From Variovorax flavidus (GTDB taxonomy: Bacteria; Pseudomonadota; Gammaproteobacteria; Burkholderiales; Burkholderiaceae_C): a DNA stretch of 64,000 bases. The notes under the pieces were generated by a model that was not told the origin of the DNA, ran no database searches, and saw only the letters and a program-made list of their open reading frames with translations. The stretch covers positions 248,001 through 312,000 of the forward strand of contig NZ_JASZYE010000005.1 in assembly GCF_030317145.1 (NCBI RefSeq). The letters are read 5' to 3'. Positions 34,833 to 43,046 of this stretch are shown piece by piece. A program made the translations under genes and the position numbers. Every line of letters begins with the position of its first letter. The stretch's first letter is position 1.

Positions 34833-36611
34833 ATGCACGGGAGAATCCGTCGCATGCGACCCGGCCAGATCATCGTTCTTGCGACACCCGTCTTCTTTCT
34901 GATGATCGGGATCGAATTCCTCGTGGGACGCCTGCGCGCCCGGCGCGGGACCGGCCAGGACACCTACCGCCTGCCGGACACGCTCAACAGCATCGGCCTG
35001 GGCATGCTCAGCCAGATCAGCGCGGCGATCACCGGTCTCCTGCGCATCGGCATCTACACCGCGATCTGGTCGGCCTTCGCCCTGTTTCGGAACGATGACT
35101 TCTGGATGCAGTGGTACGGCTGGGTGCTGGCGCTCGTCTTCTACGACTTCTGCTACTACTGGCTTCATCGCTTCGGCCACGAAAGCGCGGTGCTGTGGGC
35201 CGCACACGTAGTGCATCACCAGAGCCAGCACTACAACCTGTCCACCGCGCTGCGCCAGACCTCCAGCGGCGCGCTGCTCGGCTGGATCTTCTATCTGCCG
35301 ATGGCGCTGGCAGGCGTGCCGCCGCTGGTCTTCGGCGCGGTCGCCCTGATCGATCTGCTCTACCAGTTCTGGGTGCATACCGAGCAGGTCGGCAAGCTGG
35401 GCTGGTTCGACCGCTGGTTCTGCTCGCCTTCGAACCACCGCGTGCATCACGCCGTGAACGACCGCTACGTCGACCGCAACTACGGCGGCGTGCTGATCGT
35501 GTGGGACCGCCTCTTCGGCACCTTCAAGGAAGAGGACGAGCCCTGCGTCTACGGCACGCGCAGTCCGTTGCAGAGCTGGGATCCGGTCTGGGCCAATGCC
35601 GAGGTGTATTGGTCCCTCGCGCGCGACACATGGCGGACGCGGCGCTGGCGCGACAAGCTGCGCATCTGGTTCAAGCCTCCGGGCTGGCGGCCGGCCGACG
35701 TGGCGGCGCTGGACCCGAAGCCGCCTTTCGATATCGCGGAGGTGCGTCGCTACGAGCCGCCTGCTTCCCGCGGCGTGCAGGTCTTCGCGGCGATCCAGTT
35801 CATGGCGCTGCTGGGCGGCGCCACCGCCTTCCTCTGGTACTCGGACACGTTCCCGTTCACGTCGTCGCTGGTGTGGCTTACCGCGCTGACGGCCGGATTG
35901 TGGGCGACTGGCGCGGTGCTTCAGGGCCGGCTGTCGTGGGTCGAAGTCCTCTTCATCGATGCGGCGGCGCTGGCCACCGCGAGCGGCGCGCTGGGCATCA
36001 CAGGCCTTCATCTGGTTTTCAAGCCGCTCGCGCTGGTGATCCTCATCGCCTTTGCATCGATGCGCGCCCGCGCGCTGAACATGCCGAGCCGCTTCGCCCT
36101 GCTGCTGGTGGGCGGACTCGTGGCTTCCCTGGCCGGTGACGTACTTCTGATGTGGCCGCAATTCTTCGTGCCGGGGCTCGTCTGCTTCTTGCTGGCACAT
36201 CTGGCATACATCGCACTGTTTGCCTCGGGGGTCGGCCTGTTTCCAAGGCGGCGCGCCCTTGCCGCCACGCTGGCCGTCGGCGTGCTGATGTACGCCTTCC
36301 TTCTGGCGGGCGGCTTGCCGCCCGGCCTACGGGCGCCCGTGGGAATCTACGTCGTGGTGATAGCCTGCATGGCGGCCCAGGCGCTCGGGCGGGCGACGAT
36401 TGTCGGAAACGCGTCGGCGCGGCGGGTCGCCGCAGGCGCCTGCCTCTTCATGCTGAGCGACGCCTTGCTGGCGACCAACCGCTTCGTCTGGCCGTTACCG
36501 GTCGCGTCGCTGTGGGTGCTGGCCAGCTACTACGCGGCACAGTGGTTGATCGCCTCGAATGCATCGACGGTGAATGCGACCCGCACTTCACCCGCACTGG
36601 CGGCCATCTAG
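34833..36611 (+). CDS. Fusion of fatty acid hydroxylase/sterol desaturase domain with YhhN lysoplasmalogenase domain
   Basis: 592 residues, multi-spanning membrane protein. The N-terminal half is a di-iron fatty-acid-hydroxylase domain with all three histidine clusters: H112-RFG-H116, H125-VV-HH129 and H202-RV-HH206. Residues 390-575 are a YhhN/TMEM86 domain with its two acidic motifs, SLAGDVLLM (D436) and MLSDALLATNRF (D543). The first family includes alkylglycerol monooxygenase (TMEM195) and the second is lysoplasmalogenase, so both halves could cleave ether lipids. ATG at 34833; an ATG at 34854 has a better GGGAG ribosome-binding site. It diverges from the PlcP-like gene. Confidence 0.88.
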   Translation: MHGRIRRMRPGQIIVLATPVFFLMIGIEFLVGRLRARRGTGQDTYRLPDTLNSIGLGMLSQISAAITGLLRIGIYTAIWSAFALFRNDDFWMQWYGWVLALVFYDFCYYWLHRFGHESAVLWAAHVVHHQSQHYNLSTALRQTSSGALLGWIFYLPMALAGVPPLVFGAVALIDLLYQFWVHTEQVGKLGWFDRWFCSPSNHRVHHAVNDRYVDRNYGGVLIVWDRLFGTFKEEDEPCVYGTRSPLQSWDPVWANAEVYWSLARDTWRTRRWRDKLRIWFKPPGWRPADVAALDPKPPFDIAEVRRYEPPASRGVQVFAAIQFMALLGGATAFLWYSDTFPFTSSLVWLTALTAGLWATGAVLQGRLSWVEVLFIDAAALATASGALGITGLHLVFKPLALVILIAFASMRARALNMPSRFALLLVGGLVASLAGDVLLMWPQFFVPGLVCFLLAHLAYIALFASGVGLFPRRRALAATLAVGVLMYAFLLAGGLPPGLRAPVGIYVVVIACMAAQALGRATIVGNASARRVAAGACLFMLSDALLATNRFVWPLPVASLWVLASYYAAQWLIASNASTVNATRTSPALAAI

Positions 36612-37663
36612 CTTCCGAACATGTCCCCGTCGCGCTGCGGCGCTGCAACGCCCAGGTGCCGGTACGCGGCCAGCGTCGCGATGCGGCCGCGCGGCGTGCG
36701 TTGCAGGTAGCCCTGCTGGATCAGGTAGGGCTCGATCACGTCCTCGATCGTGCCGGACTCCTCCCCGATGCTCGCGGCGATGTTGTCCAGGCCGACCGGG
36801 CCGCCGTCGAAACGGTGGATGACGGCTTCGAGCAGCTTGCGGTCCATCAGGTCGAAGCCCTGCGGATCGACGTCGAGCATCGCCAGCGCCTTGTGCGCCA
36901 CGTCGACGGTGATGCGGCCGTCGCTCCTGACCTGCGCGTAGTCGCGCACGCGGCGCAGCAGGCGATTGGCGATGCGGGGCGTGCCGCGCGAACGGCGCGC
37001 GATCTCGAGGCCGCCGTCGTCATCCATCGGCACGGCCAGCAGGCCGGCGCTGCGGCGCACGATGCGCGCCAGTTCCTCGGCCGTGTAGAACTCCAGCCGC
37101 GCGACGATGCCGAAGCGGTCGCGCAGCGGATTCGTCAGCATGCCCGCCCGCGTGGTCGCGCCGACCAGCGTGAAGGGCTGCAGGTCGAGCTTGATGCTGC
37201 GCGCTGCCGGCCCCTCGCCGATCATGATGTCGATCTGGTAGTCCTCCAGCGCGGGATAGAGGATTTCCTCGACCACGGGCGAGAGGCGGTGGATCTCGTC
37301 GATGAAGAGCACGTCGTTGCGCTCGAGGTTGGTCAGCAACGCCGCGAGATCCTTGGGCTTCTCCAGCACCGGGCCGGAGGTCTGGCGCAGGTTCACGCCG
37401 AGTTCGGCCGCGATGATGTGTGAGAGCGTGGTCTTGCCCAGGCCCGGCGGGCCGAACAGCAGCACATGGTCGAGCGCCTCGGCGCGATGGCGCGCCGCGC
37501 CGATGAAGATCTCGAGTTGTTCGCGCACCTTGGCCTGGCCGACGTACTCGTCGAGCAGCTTGGGCCGCAACGCACGCTCGATGGCTTCTTCGTTGGGCGA
37601 GGCGGGCGCGGCGGACACCACGCGTTGCGGGGCCGGGGCGAAATCGTCGGTCTGGATGGTCAT
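36608..37663 (-). CDS. ruvB: Holliday junction branch migration ATPase RuvB
   Basis: 351 residues, full length. AAA+ motor that drives branch migration with RuvA. Walker A GPPGLGKT is at 71-78, Walker B in DVLFIDEIHRL, followed by the winged-helix DNA-binding end. ruvA lies about 500 nt upstream on the same strand, separated by an opposite-strand small membrane gene, and ruvC is not in the window. Its stop overlaps the 3' end of the hydroxylase fusion gene by 4 nt. Confidence 0.97.
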   Translation of the reverse strand: MTIQTDDFAPAPQRVVSAAPASPNEEAIERALRPKLLDEYVGQAKVREQLEIFIGAARHRAEALDHVLLFGPPGLGKTTLSHIIAAELGVNLRQTSGPVLEKPKDLAALLTNLERNDVLFIDEIHRLSPVVEEILYPALEDYQIDIMIGEGPAARSIKLDLQPFTLVGATTRAGMLTNPLRDRFGIVARLEFYTAEELARIVRRSAGLLAVPMDDDGGLEIARRSRGTPRIANRLLRRVRDYAQVRSDGRITVDVAHKALAMLDVDPQGFDLMDRKLLEAVIHRFDGGPVGLDNIAASIGEESGTIEDVIEPYLIQQGYLQRTPRGRIATLAAYRHLGVAAPQRDGDMFGS

Positions 37664-37750
37664 GGGGCAATGGGCTGAGCGCGCAGTTTAGGGCCTGTCG
37701 GCGCCGGCCCTGCGGCAGAATGCGCCACCGGGAAGGGGCCGAACCACCTC

Positions 37751-38185
37751 ATGAATGACAACGACCGCGCACTGTGCGCCACCACCGCCGGCCTGCTGCG
37801 TGCCAGCGGCGCGTTGGCACTCTGGGGGCTCGCGCTCGCTTTCATCGCCGGGCTGGTGCTCGCCCTCACGGGGCGCTCGCTGCCTTCGGCGGCCTGGTTC
37901 ATCTACGCGATGGTCGGGCTGATCGGGTTGCCCGAACGCTATCTGGCGCTGCGCCTCGCGCTCGCCGCTTCATTGTTCGAGGGGCTTGTACAAGGCGCGA
38001 TCGCCTCGACGTCTGCGCTGGACAGCGGCCTGGAAAAGCTCGGCCTGCGCCTCGGCTCCGACGGATCGCGCCAGCTGGCCGACCGCGTGCTGGAGGCTCG
38101 CAAGCTGATGCAGCGCCACGGGATCGTGGTGGTCGTGCAGACCGTCCTGTTCGCGATGGCGCTCGCGATGCAGGACTGGCGCTGA
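37751..38185 (+). CDS. Small membrane protein, unknown function
   Basis: 144 residues. Two predicted membrane helices at about 20-40 and 46-64, a longer helical soluble or amphipathic stretch with LGLRLGSDGSRQLADRVLEARKLMQRHG, and a C-terminal hydrophobic segment (IVVVVQTVLFAMALAM). No known motif. It sits between ruvB and ruvA on the opposite strand with its own start after a short gap, and has typical codon use for the region. Likely real but uncharacterised. Confidence 0.7.
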   Translation: MNDNDRALCATTAGLLRASGALALWGLALAFIAGLVLALTGRSLPSAAWFIYAMVGLIGLPERYLALRLALAASLFEGLVQGAIASTSALDSGLEKLGLRLGSDGSRQLADRVLEARKLMQRHGIVVVVQTVLFAMALAMQDWR

Positions 38186-38194
38186 GCCGCCGCC

Positions 38195-38767
38195 CTACTT
38201 GGCGAGCGCCCGCAAGGCCAGCTTGATCCCCTCGCCGACCGCGACGTCCTTGGGCAGCGCCTTGAGCGCCGCCGCCGCTTCCTTGTCGCTGTAGCCGAGC
38301 GCGACCAGCGCCTGCAGGATGTCGGCCTGCGCGTCGCTCGCCGCGTGGGCGGGCAGCGCGATGTCGGCGCCGAGCTTGCCCTTGAGTTCGAGCAGCAGCC
38401 GCTCGGCCGTCTTCTTGCCGATGCCGGGGATCTTCACCAGGCGCCCGGCCTCCTGCAGCGTGATGGCCTGCGCAAGCTCGCTCACGCTCATGCCGCTGAG
38501 CACGCCCAGCGCCGTGCGCGGCCCCACGCCGGAGATCTTGATCAGCTGGCGAAAGGCCGCGCGCTCGGCGGCGGTGCCGAAGCCGTAGAGAATCTGCGCG
38601 TCCTCGCGCACCACGAAGTGCGTGAGCAGCGACACCCGCTCGCCGGCGCCCGGCAGGTTGTAGAAGGTGCTCATGGGCACATCGACCTCGTAGCCGACGC
38701 CGTTGCAGTCCACCACCACCTGCGGCGGATTGCGTTCGGCCAGGATGCCGGTGAGTTTGCCTATCAT
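38195..38767 (-). CDS. ruvA: Holliday junction DNA helicase subunit RuvA
   Basis: 190 residues, starting MIGKLTGILAERNPPQVVVD, the standard RuvA N-terminus. The OB domain is followed by the helix-hairpin-helix pairs (GVGPRTALGVLSGMS, IPGIGKKTAERLLLELKGK) and the C-terminal domain III that contacts RuvB. RuvA binds the four-way junction as a tetramer. The start lies 2-35 nt from the divergent phoH start. Confidence 0.96.
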   Translation of the reverse strand: MIGKLTGILAERNPPQVVVDCNGVGYEVDVPMSTFYNLPGAGERVSLLTHFVVREDAQILYGFGTAAERAAFRQLIKISGVGPRTALGVLSGMSVSELAQAITLQEAGRLVKIPGIGKKTAERLLLELKGKLGADIALPAHAASDAQADILQALVALGYSDKEAAAALKALPKDVAVGEGIKLALRALAK

Positions 38768-38802
38768 GGGTGCCCTTCTCGCTTTTTGAAAATGAAATCC
38801 GC

Positions 38803-39741
38803 GTGATTCTGCGACACACCTTCGCCCCGCCCAACAACACGCGTCTGGGCCACCTCTGCGGTCCGCTCGACGCGAACCTGCGGCGCATCGAGGAAGCACT
38901 CAACGTCAAGATCGCGCACCGGCACGAGCAGTTCAAGATCGACGGACCCAAGGTCAACGCGCAGCGCGCCATGGACGTCCTGCAGGCGCTCTACGAGATT
39001 GCCCAGCGGCCGATCGACGCCGCGGTCGTCCAGCTCACGCTGGCGGGAGACGGCTCGATGACCGAGGCCGAGGACGGCGCCGTGATGCTCGCCACGCGGC
39101 GTGCCGACCTGCGCGCCCGCACGCCGAACCAGAGCATCTACCTGCACAACATCGCGAACCATGACATCACGCTGGGCATCGGCCCCGCCGGCACGGGCAA
39201 GACCTATCTTGCCGTGGCGTGCGCGGTCGATGCGCTCGAACGCAGCGCCGTGCAGCGCATCGTGCTGACCCGGCCCGCGGTGGAAGCAGGCGAGCGCCTG
39301 GGCTTCCTGCCCGGCGACCTGACGCAGAAGGTCGACCCCTATCTGCGGCCGCTGTACGACGCGCTCTACGACCTGATGGGCTTCGACCGCGTGCAGAAGG
39401 CCTTCGAGCGCAATGCGCTCGAGATCGCGCCGCTCGCCTTCATGCGCGGCCGCACGCTCAACAACGCCTTCGTGATCCTCGACGAAGCGCAGAACACCAC
39501 GCCCGAGCAGATGAAGATGTTTCTCACGCGCATCGGCTTCGGCGCCAAGGCGGTCGTCACCGGCGACGTGAGCCAGATCGACCTGCCGAAGGCGCAACTG
39601 AGCGGCCTCATCGATGCGGAGCGGGTGCTGAAGCGGGTCAACGGCATCGCCATCACGCACTTCACGAGCGCCGACGTGGTGCGCCATCCGCTGGTCGCCC
39701 GCATCGTCGATGCCTACGACAACGCGCGCAAAAGCAAATGA
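38803..39741 (+). CDS. PhoH family ATPase (PhoL-like)
   Basis: 312 residues from the GTG at 38803 (VILRHTFAPPNN), a usual family N-terminus. Another GTG at 38770 would add 11 residues and leave only 2 nt to ruvA. The P-loop GPAGTGKT is at 127-134, with VILDEAQNTTPEQMK as Walker B and a C-terminal sensor region. PhoH/YbeZ works next to the rRNA-maturation endonuclease YbeY, and ybeY is indeed the next gene, after a repeat copy. Confidence 0.93.
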   Translation: MILRHTFAPPNNTRLGHLCGPLDANLRRIEEALNVKIAHRHEQFKIDGPKVNAQRAMDVLQALYEIAQRPIDAAVVQLTLAGDGSMTEAEDGAVMLATRRADLRARTPNQSIYLHNIANHDITLGIGPAGTGKTYLAVACAVDALERSAVQRIVLTRPAVEAGERLGFLPGDLTQKVDPYLRPLYDALYDLMGFDRVQKAFERNALEIAPLAFMRGRTLNNAFVILDEAQNTTPEQMKMFLTRIGFGAKAVVTGDVSQIDLPKAQLSGLIDAERVLKRVNGIAITHFTSADVVRHPLVARIVDAYDNARKSK

Positions 39742-39846
39742 AGCTCACCCCCAGTCTTCGCGCACTTCGTGTCGCTTCGCCTTCCCCCTGCCGGGGGCAA
39801 TACCGGCGGCCCGGCGGAACCGGTTCCGCGGTATTCCTGGGATGGG
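39742..39846 (+). repeat. 3'-end-associated GC-rich repeat, copy 4
   Basis: Starts at the base after the phoH stop with AGCTCACCCCCAGTCTTCGC, carries the TGTCGCTTCGCCTT arm (subtype B), CCCCCTGCCGGGGG, then an AATACC...GGTATT stem. The outer stem shows compensatory changes (AATACC with GGTATT instead of AACACC with GGTGTT), which supports a folded RNA. It ends 9 nt before the ybeY start. Confidence 0.9.
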
Positions 39847-39855
39847 GGGGCTGAG

Positions 39856-40308
39856 ATGGCGTTGGCATCACTGTCTTTGTCGCTCCAGTTCGCGCGTTTC
39901 AAGGGGGTGGAGCGGCATCGGGCGGCGCTTCCACGGCACAGCGTGGTGCGCTGGATTCGCCATGCGCTGGATGCGGATGGCGAACTGACCGTACGCATCG
40001 TCGATGCCGACGAGGGGCAGCAACTCAATCGCGAATTCCGCGGGAAGGACTACGCGACCAATGTGCTGACCTTCGACTATGCGCAGGCGCCTGTCGTGAT
40101 GGCGGACCTGGTGCTTTGCGCGCCGGTGGTTGCCAGGGAGGCGAAAGAACAGCGCAAGACGCTGGCCGCGCATTACGCGCATCTGCTGGTGCATGGCACC
40201 CTGCATGCGCAGGGCTGGGACCACGAGACCGGCGAGGAAGACGCCGAGGCCATGGAAGCGCGCGAGATCGAGATCCTGGCGGGGCTCGGCATCCGCAACC
40301 CCTACTGA
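39856..40308 (+). CDS. ybeY: Endoribonuclease YbeY (rRNA maturation factor)
   Basis: 150 residues. The zinc motif H113-GTL-H117-AQGWD-H123 is intact. YbeY is a single-strand endoribonuclease needed for 16S rRNA 3' end maturation and ribosome quality control. The ATG at 39856 follows a CTGAG leader directly after repeat copy 4. It is functionally linked to the upstream PhoH/YbeZ gene. Confidence 0.95.
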   Translation: MALASLSLSLQFARFKGVERHRAALPRHSVVRWIRHALDADGELTVRIVDADEGQQLNREFRGKDYATNVLTFDYAQAPVVMADLVLCAPVVAREAKEQRKTLAAHYAHLLVHGTLHAQGWDHETGEEDAEAMEAREIEILAGLGIRNPY

Positions 40309-40321
40309 GGTCGCAAGGCCC

Positions 40322-40765
40322 TCAGGGCGACATCTGCAGCGGGATGGTCACGGGGCCGTCGTTGACCAGATGCACCTGCATGTCGGCCGCGAATTCGCCG
40401 GTCGCCACCACGGGATGCGCGGCGCGCGCCCGGGACACGAAATATTCATAGAGCCGCCGACCTTCATCAGGGGGCGCGGCCTGCGTGAAGCTGGGTCGGT
40501 TGCCGCCGCTCACATCGGCGGCGAGCGTGAACTGGCTCACCACCAACAGGCCTCCGCCGATGTCCTGCACGCTGCGGTTCATCTTGCCGGCATCGTCCGA
40601 GAAGATCCGCAGCTTCAGGATCTTTGCGAGCATGCGGTCGGCCAGCGCATCAGTGTCGTCGTGCTCCGCGCACAACAGCACGAGCAATCCCGCCTCGATT
40701 GCGCCTGCGGTGCGGCCGGCGATGTCGACCCGTGCACTGGTCACGCGCTGGAGCAATGCCTTCAT
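40322..40765 (-). CDS. dtd: D-aminoacyl-tRNA deacylase
   Basis: 147 residues, full length. DTD removes D-amino acids from mischarged tRNA. The catalytic SQFTLAADV motif and the C-terminal NDGPVTIPLQ with the Gly-cisPro pair are both present. The ATG overlaps the end of the CDF transporter gene by 4 nt. Confidence 0.96.
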   Translation of the reverse strand: MKALLQRVTSARVDIAGRTAGAIEAGLLVLLCAEHDDTDALADRMLAKILKLRIFSDDAGKMNRSVQDIGGGLLVVSQFTLAADVSGGNRPSFTQAAPPDEGRRLYEYFVSRARAAHPVVATGEFAADMQVHLVNDGPVTIPLQMSP

Positions 40766-41682
40766 GCGGTGGGCTCCTTCTGCGTTGCCCGCGCTTCCAT
40801 GCCGAGCGGCAGCAACTGGATGGTCACGCGGAGGCCGGGCACCGCGTCCATCAACGCCTGCTCGAGGGCATCGCGCAAGGCGGCGGCGCGTTCGAGCGAC
40901 CAGGTGCCTGGCACGTGCATGTGCAGATCGGCAAAGCGCCTCTGGCCGGCGCGGCGCGTGACGATGTCGTCGAATCGCAGCTGCGCGCCTTCGGGCACGC
41001 TACGGGCAAAGCGCTCCAGCGTCGCATCCAGCATCGCGAGGGACTCGGGATCAAGCGCCTCGTCCATCAGGCCCTGGGACGAACGCCAGACCAGCTTCAC
41101 GCCTTCGCGCACGATGTTCAGCGCCACGCCGATGGCGAGGACCGGGTCGAGCCACAGCCAACCGGTCAAACCGACCGCCACGATGCCGATCACGACGCCA
41201 GCGGATGTCCATACGTCGGTCACCAGATGGCGCGCATCCGCCTCTAGCGCAATGGAACGATGGGCACGGGCCGCGCGGAACAGCACGAAGGCCAGCGCAC
41301 CGTTGAAGGCCGAGCTGAGGACGGACAGCGCCAAGCCCCAGCCGAGTTGTTCGAGTGGCTGCGGCGACAACAGCCGCGCTACCGCCACCCAGAGGATGGC
41401 AATGGCCGCGCCGATGATCAGGATGCCCTCGAAGCCCGACGAGAAATACTCGGCCTTGTGATGGCCATAGGGATGGTCTTCATCGGCAGGCCGCGCGGCG
41501 ACGGTGACCATCGCCAATGCAAAGGTGGCGCTCGCAAGGTTCACGAACGATTCCATCGCGTCCGAGATGAGACCCATGGAATTGGTGACGTACCCGGCCG
41601 CGCCCTTGAGCACGATGGTGATGAGCGCCACCGCGATCGAGACGCGGAGCAACTGCTTGGGGCTCAGGGCGGCGAGATTCAA
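40762..41682 (-). CDS. Cation diffusion facilitator (CDF) family transporter
   Basis: 306 residues with about six membrane helices and a cytoplasmic C-terminal domain. Metal-site residues lie in SMGLISDAMESFVN and HLVTDVWTS, and the family HPYGHHKAEYFSS motif is present. CDF proteins export Zn, Fe, Mn or Co using the proton gradient. The usual first-site His/Asp pair is changed to Ser/Asp here, so specificity is hard to predict. Translationally coupled to dtd. Confidence 0.92.
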   Translation of the reverse strand: MNLAALSPKQLLRVSIAVALITIVLKGAAGYVTNSMGLISDAMESFVNLASATFALAMVTVAARPADEDHPYGHHKAEYFSSGFEGILIIGAAIAILWVAVARLLSPQPLEQLGWGLALSVLSSAFNGALAFVLFRAARAHRSIALEADARHLVTDVWTSAGVVIGIVAVGLTGWLWLDPVLAIGVALNIVREGVKLVWRSSQGLMDEALDPESLAMLDATLERFARSVPEGAQLRFDDIVTRRAGQRRFADLHMHVPGTWSLERAAALRDALEQALMDAVPGLRVTIQLLPLGMEARATQKEPTA

Positions 41683-41813
41683 ATCAGGGGCGGCGAGAGA
41701 TGGAAATGATTGCCAGCAAAGCTGAAAAATTGTGCCGAATTATCGGGGCACGACCAGCGAATCCTCTCTCGCGTACTATTGCCTGACATCCCAAGACTTT
41801 TGCAGAAGCGTTC

Positions 41814-42302
41814 GTGAACAAGCGTATTGCCATCACCTTGAGCGGCCTCATCCTGGCCATCAATACCTGTGCGTTGGCCCAGACGGCACCGGATGCGTCT
41901 CCGGCGGCCGTCGGAGAAATGCGGGCGGGGACCTTGAAGTCCGTGCGCGGCGAGGTTCAGTTGCTGAGCGCGAATGGTGCCGCACGAGGCGCCGGGCCCG
42001 GGGACGCGGTCGCACCCATCGATCGCATCGTGACCGGCCCCGATTCCGGCGCGAGCGTGGTGCTTCGCGACGGCACTTCGATGGTCGTCGGTCCATCGTC
42101 GAGACTGGACCTCAAGCAATTCCATTTCGATTCGACCACGCAGGACGGCGGCATGCTGGTGTCGCTGCTGCGAGGTTCCCTGCGCATGATCACCGGCCTG
42201 ATCGGCAAGACCAATCCCGACGCCGTGCGGGTCGAGACGCAGACGGCGGTCATCGGTATTCGAGGGACGGATTTCATCGTGCAGGCGGACGGGCAGCCGT
42301 GA
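41814..42302 (+). CDS. FecR-domain periplasmic protein
   Basis: 162 residues from a GTG at 41814. A signal peptide (LSGLILAINTCALAQ) leads to a FecR domain: GTLKSVRGEVQLLSANG, an unstructured charged loop, VVLRDGTSMVVGPSSRLDL and ETQTAVIGIRGTDFIV. It is a stand-alone domain, without the membrane helix of anti-sigma FecR. The stop overlaps the next gene's GTG (GTGA). In related bacteria such genes are found next to OmpA-like proteins and CHASE2-cyclases; only the OmpA-like partner is here. Confidence 0.88.
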   Translation: MNKRIAITLSGLILAINTCALAQTAPDASPAAVGEMRAGTLKSVRGEVQLLSANGAARGAGPGDAVAPIDRIVTGPDSGASVVLRDGTSMVVGPSSRLDLKQFHFDSTTQDGGMLVSLLRGSLRMITGLIGKTNPDAVRVETQTAVIGIRGTDFIVQADGQP

Positions 42303-42907
42303 TCCTTCGTCGCTTCGCCTTTCTATCCGCCCTGCTCTCGTTCGCGCTGCTCGCGGCATGCTCCACCCCCGGCACTCGCGTCGTGCTGCTGCCCCAGCCT
42401 GACGGCAAGCCGTCGGCGGTGATGGTGAGCACCGAAGAAGGCGTGGAGACGCTGTCCCACCCCTTCGAGCGAGCGACGGCCGCCGTCGGAACGCGGGGCG
42501 CACCCATCGTCGACAAGGCCGACCCCGAACGCGTGAAGTCCGATCACCCGGCGCTGTTCGATCTGATGCCGCCTCCGGCGCAGCGCTTCACGCTGTATTT
42601 CCAGGTCGGCGGCACCGTCCTCACGCCGGAATCGCTGGCCGTGATGAGCGAGGCCCTGGCTGCGGCGCTGGCGCGCAGCGGCGGCGAGATCGTGGTGACC
42701 GGGCATACCGACACCATCGGCGCCGCCGCGCGCAACGACGAGCTCTCGCGCGACCGGGCGTTGCTGGTCCGGCAACTCTTCGTGGAGCGCAACTTTCCAC
42801 AGACGCGCGTCGATGCGGTCGGCCGTGGCGAACGCGAATTGGCGGTCCCGACCGCCGATGAGGTCAATGAGCCCCGGAACCGGCGGGTGACGATCGAAGT
42901 CCGGTGA
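42299..42907 (+). CDS. OmpA-like peptidoglycan-binding lipoprotein
   Basis: 202 residues starting at a GTG that overlaps the FecR stop. The signal ends in the lipobox LLAAC, so the protein is lipid-anchored. The C-terminal OmpA domain includes the peptidoglycan-contact region GHTDTIGAAARNDELSRDRA and a C-terminal NRRVTIEV. It probably ties the outer membrane to the cell wall. Translation is coupled with the FecR protein, suggesting a joint periplasmic job. Confidence 0.88.
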   Translation: MILRRFAFLSALLSFALLAACSTPGTRVVLLPQPDGKPSAVMVSTEEGVETLSHPFERATAAVGTRGAPIVDKADPERVKSDHPALFDLMPPPAQRFTLYFQVGGTVLTPESLAVMSEALAAALARSGGEIVVTGHTDTIGAAARNDELSRDRALLVRQLFVERNFPQTRVDAVGRGERELAVPTADEVNEPRNRRVTIEVR

Positions 42908-43012
42908 ATGTTGCTCGCCCCCAGGCTTGCTCACTGCGTGTAGCCGCCTACCCCCTGCCGGGGGCAACACCAGCGGGCCGGCCAAGCCGGTTCCGCGGTG
43001 TTTCGCGGATGG
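42908..43012 (+). repeat. 3'-end-associated GC-rich repeat, copy 5
   Basis: Starts right after the OmpA-like gene stop: TGTTGCTCGCCCCCAGGCTT, GTGTAGCCGCCTA (subtype A), CCCCCTGCCGGGGG, then an AACACC...GGTGTT stem enclosing GGCCGGCCAAGCCGG. Lies between convergent genes, ending 35 nt from the tyrS stop. Confidence 0.9.
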
Positions 43013-43046
43013 GTCTGGCTTCGCCGACCGCCGTGGTCGGGTCGGG

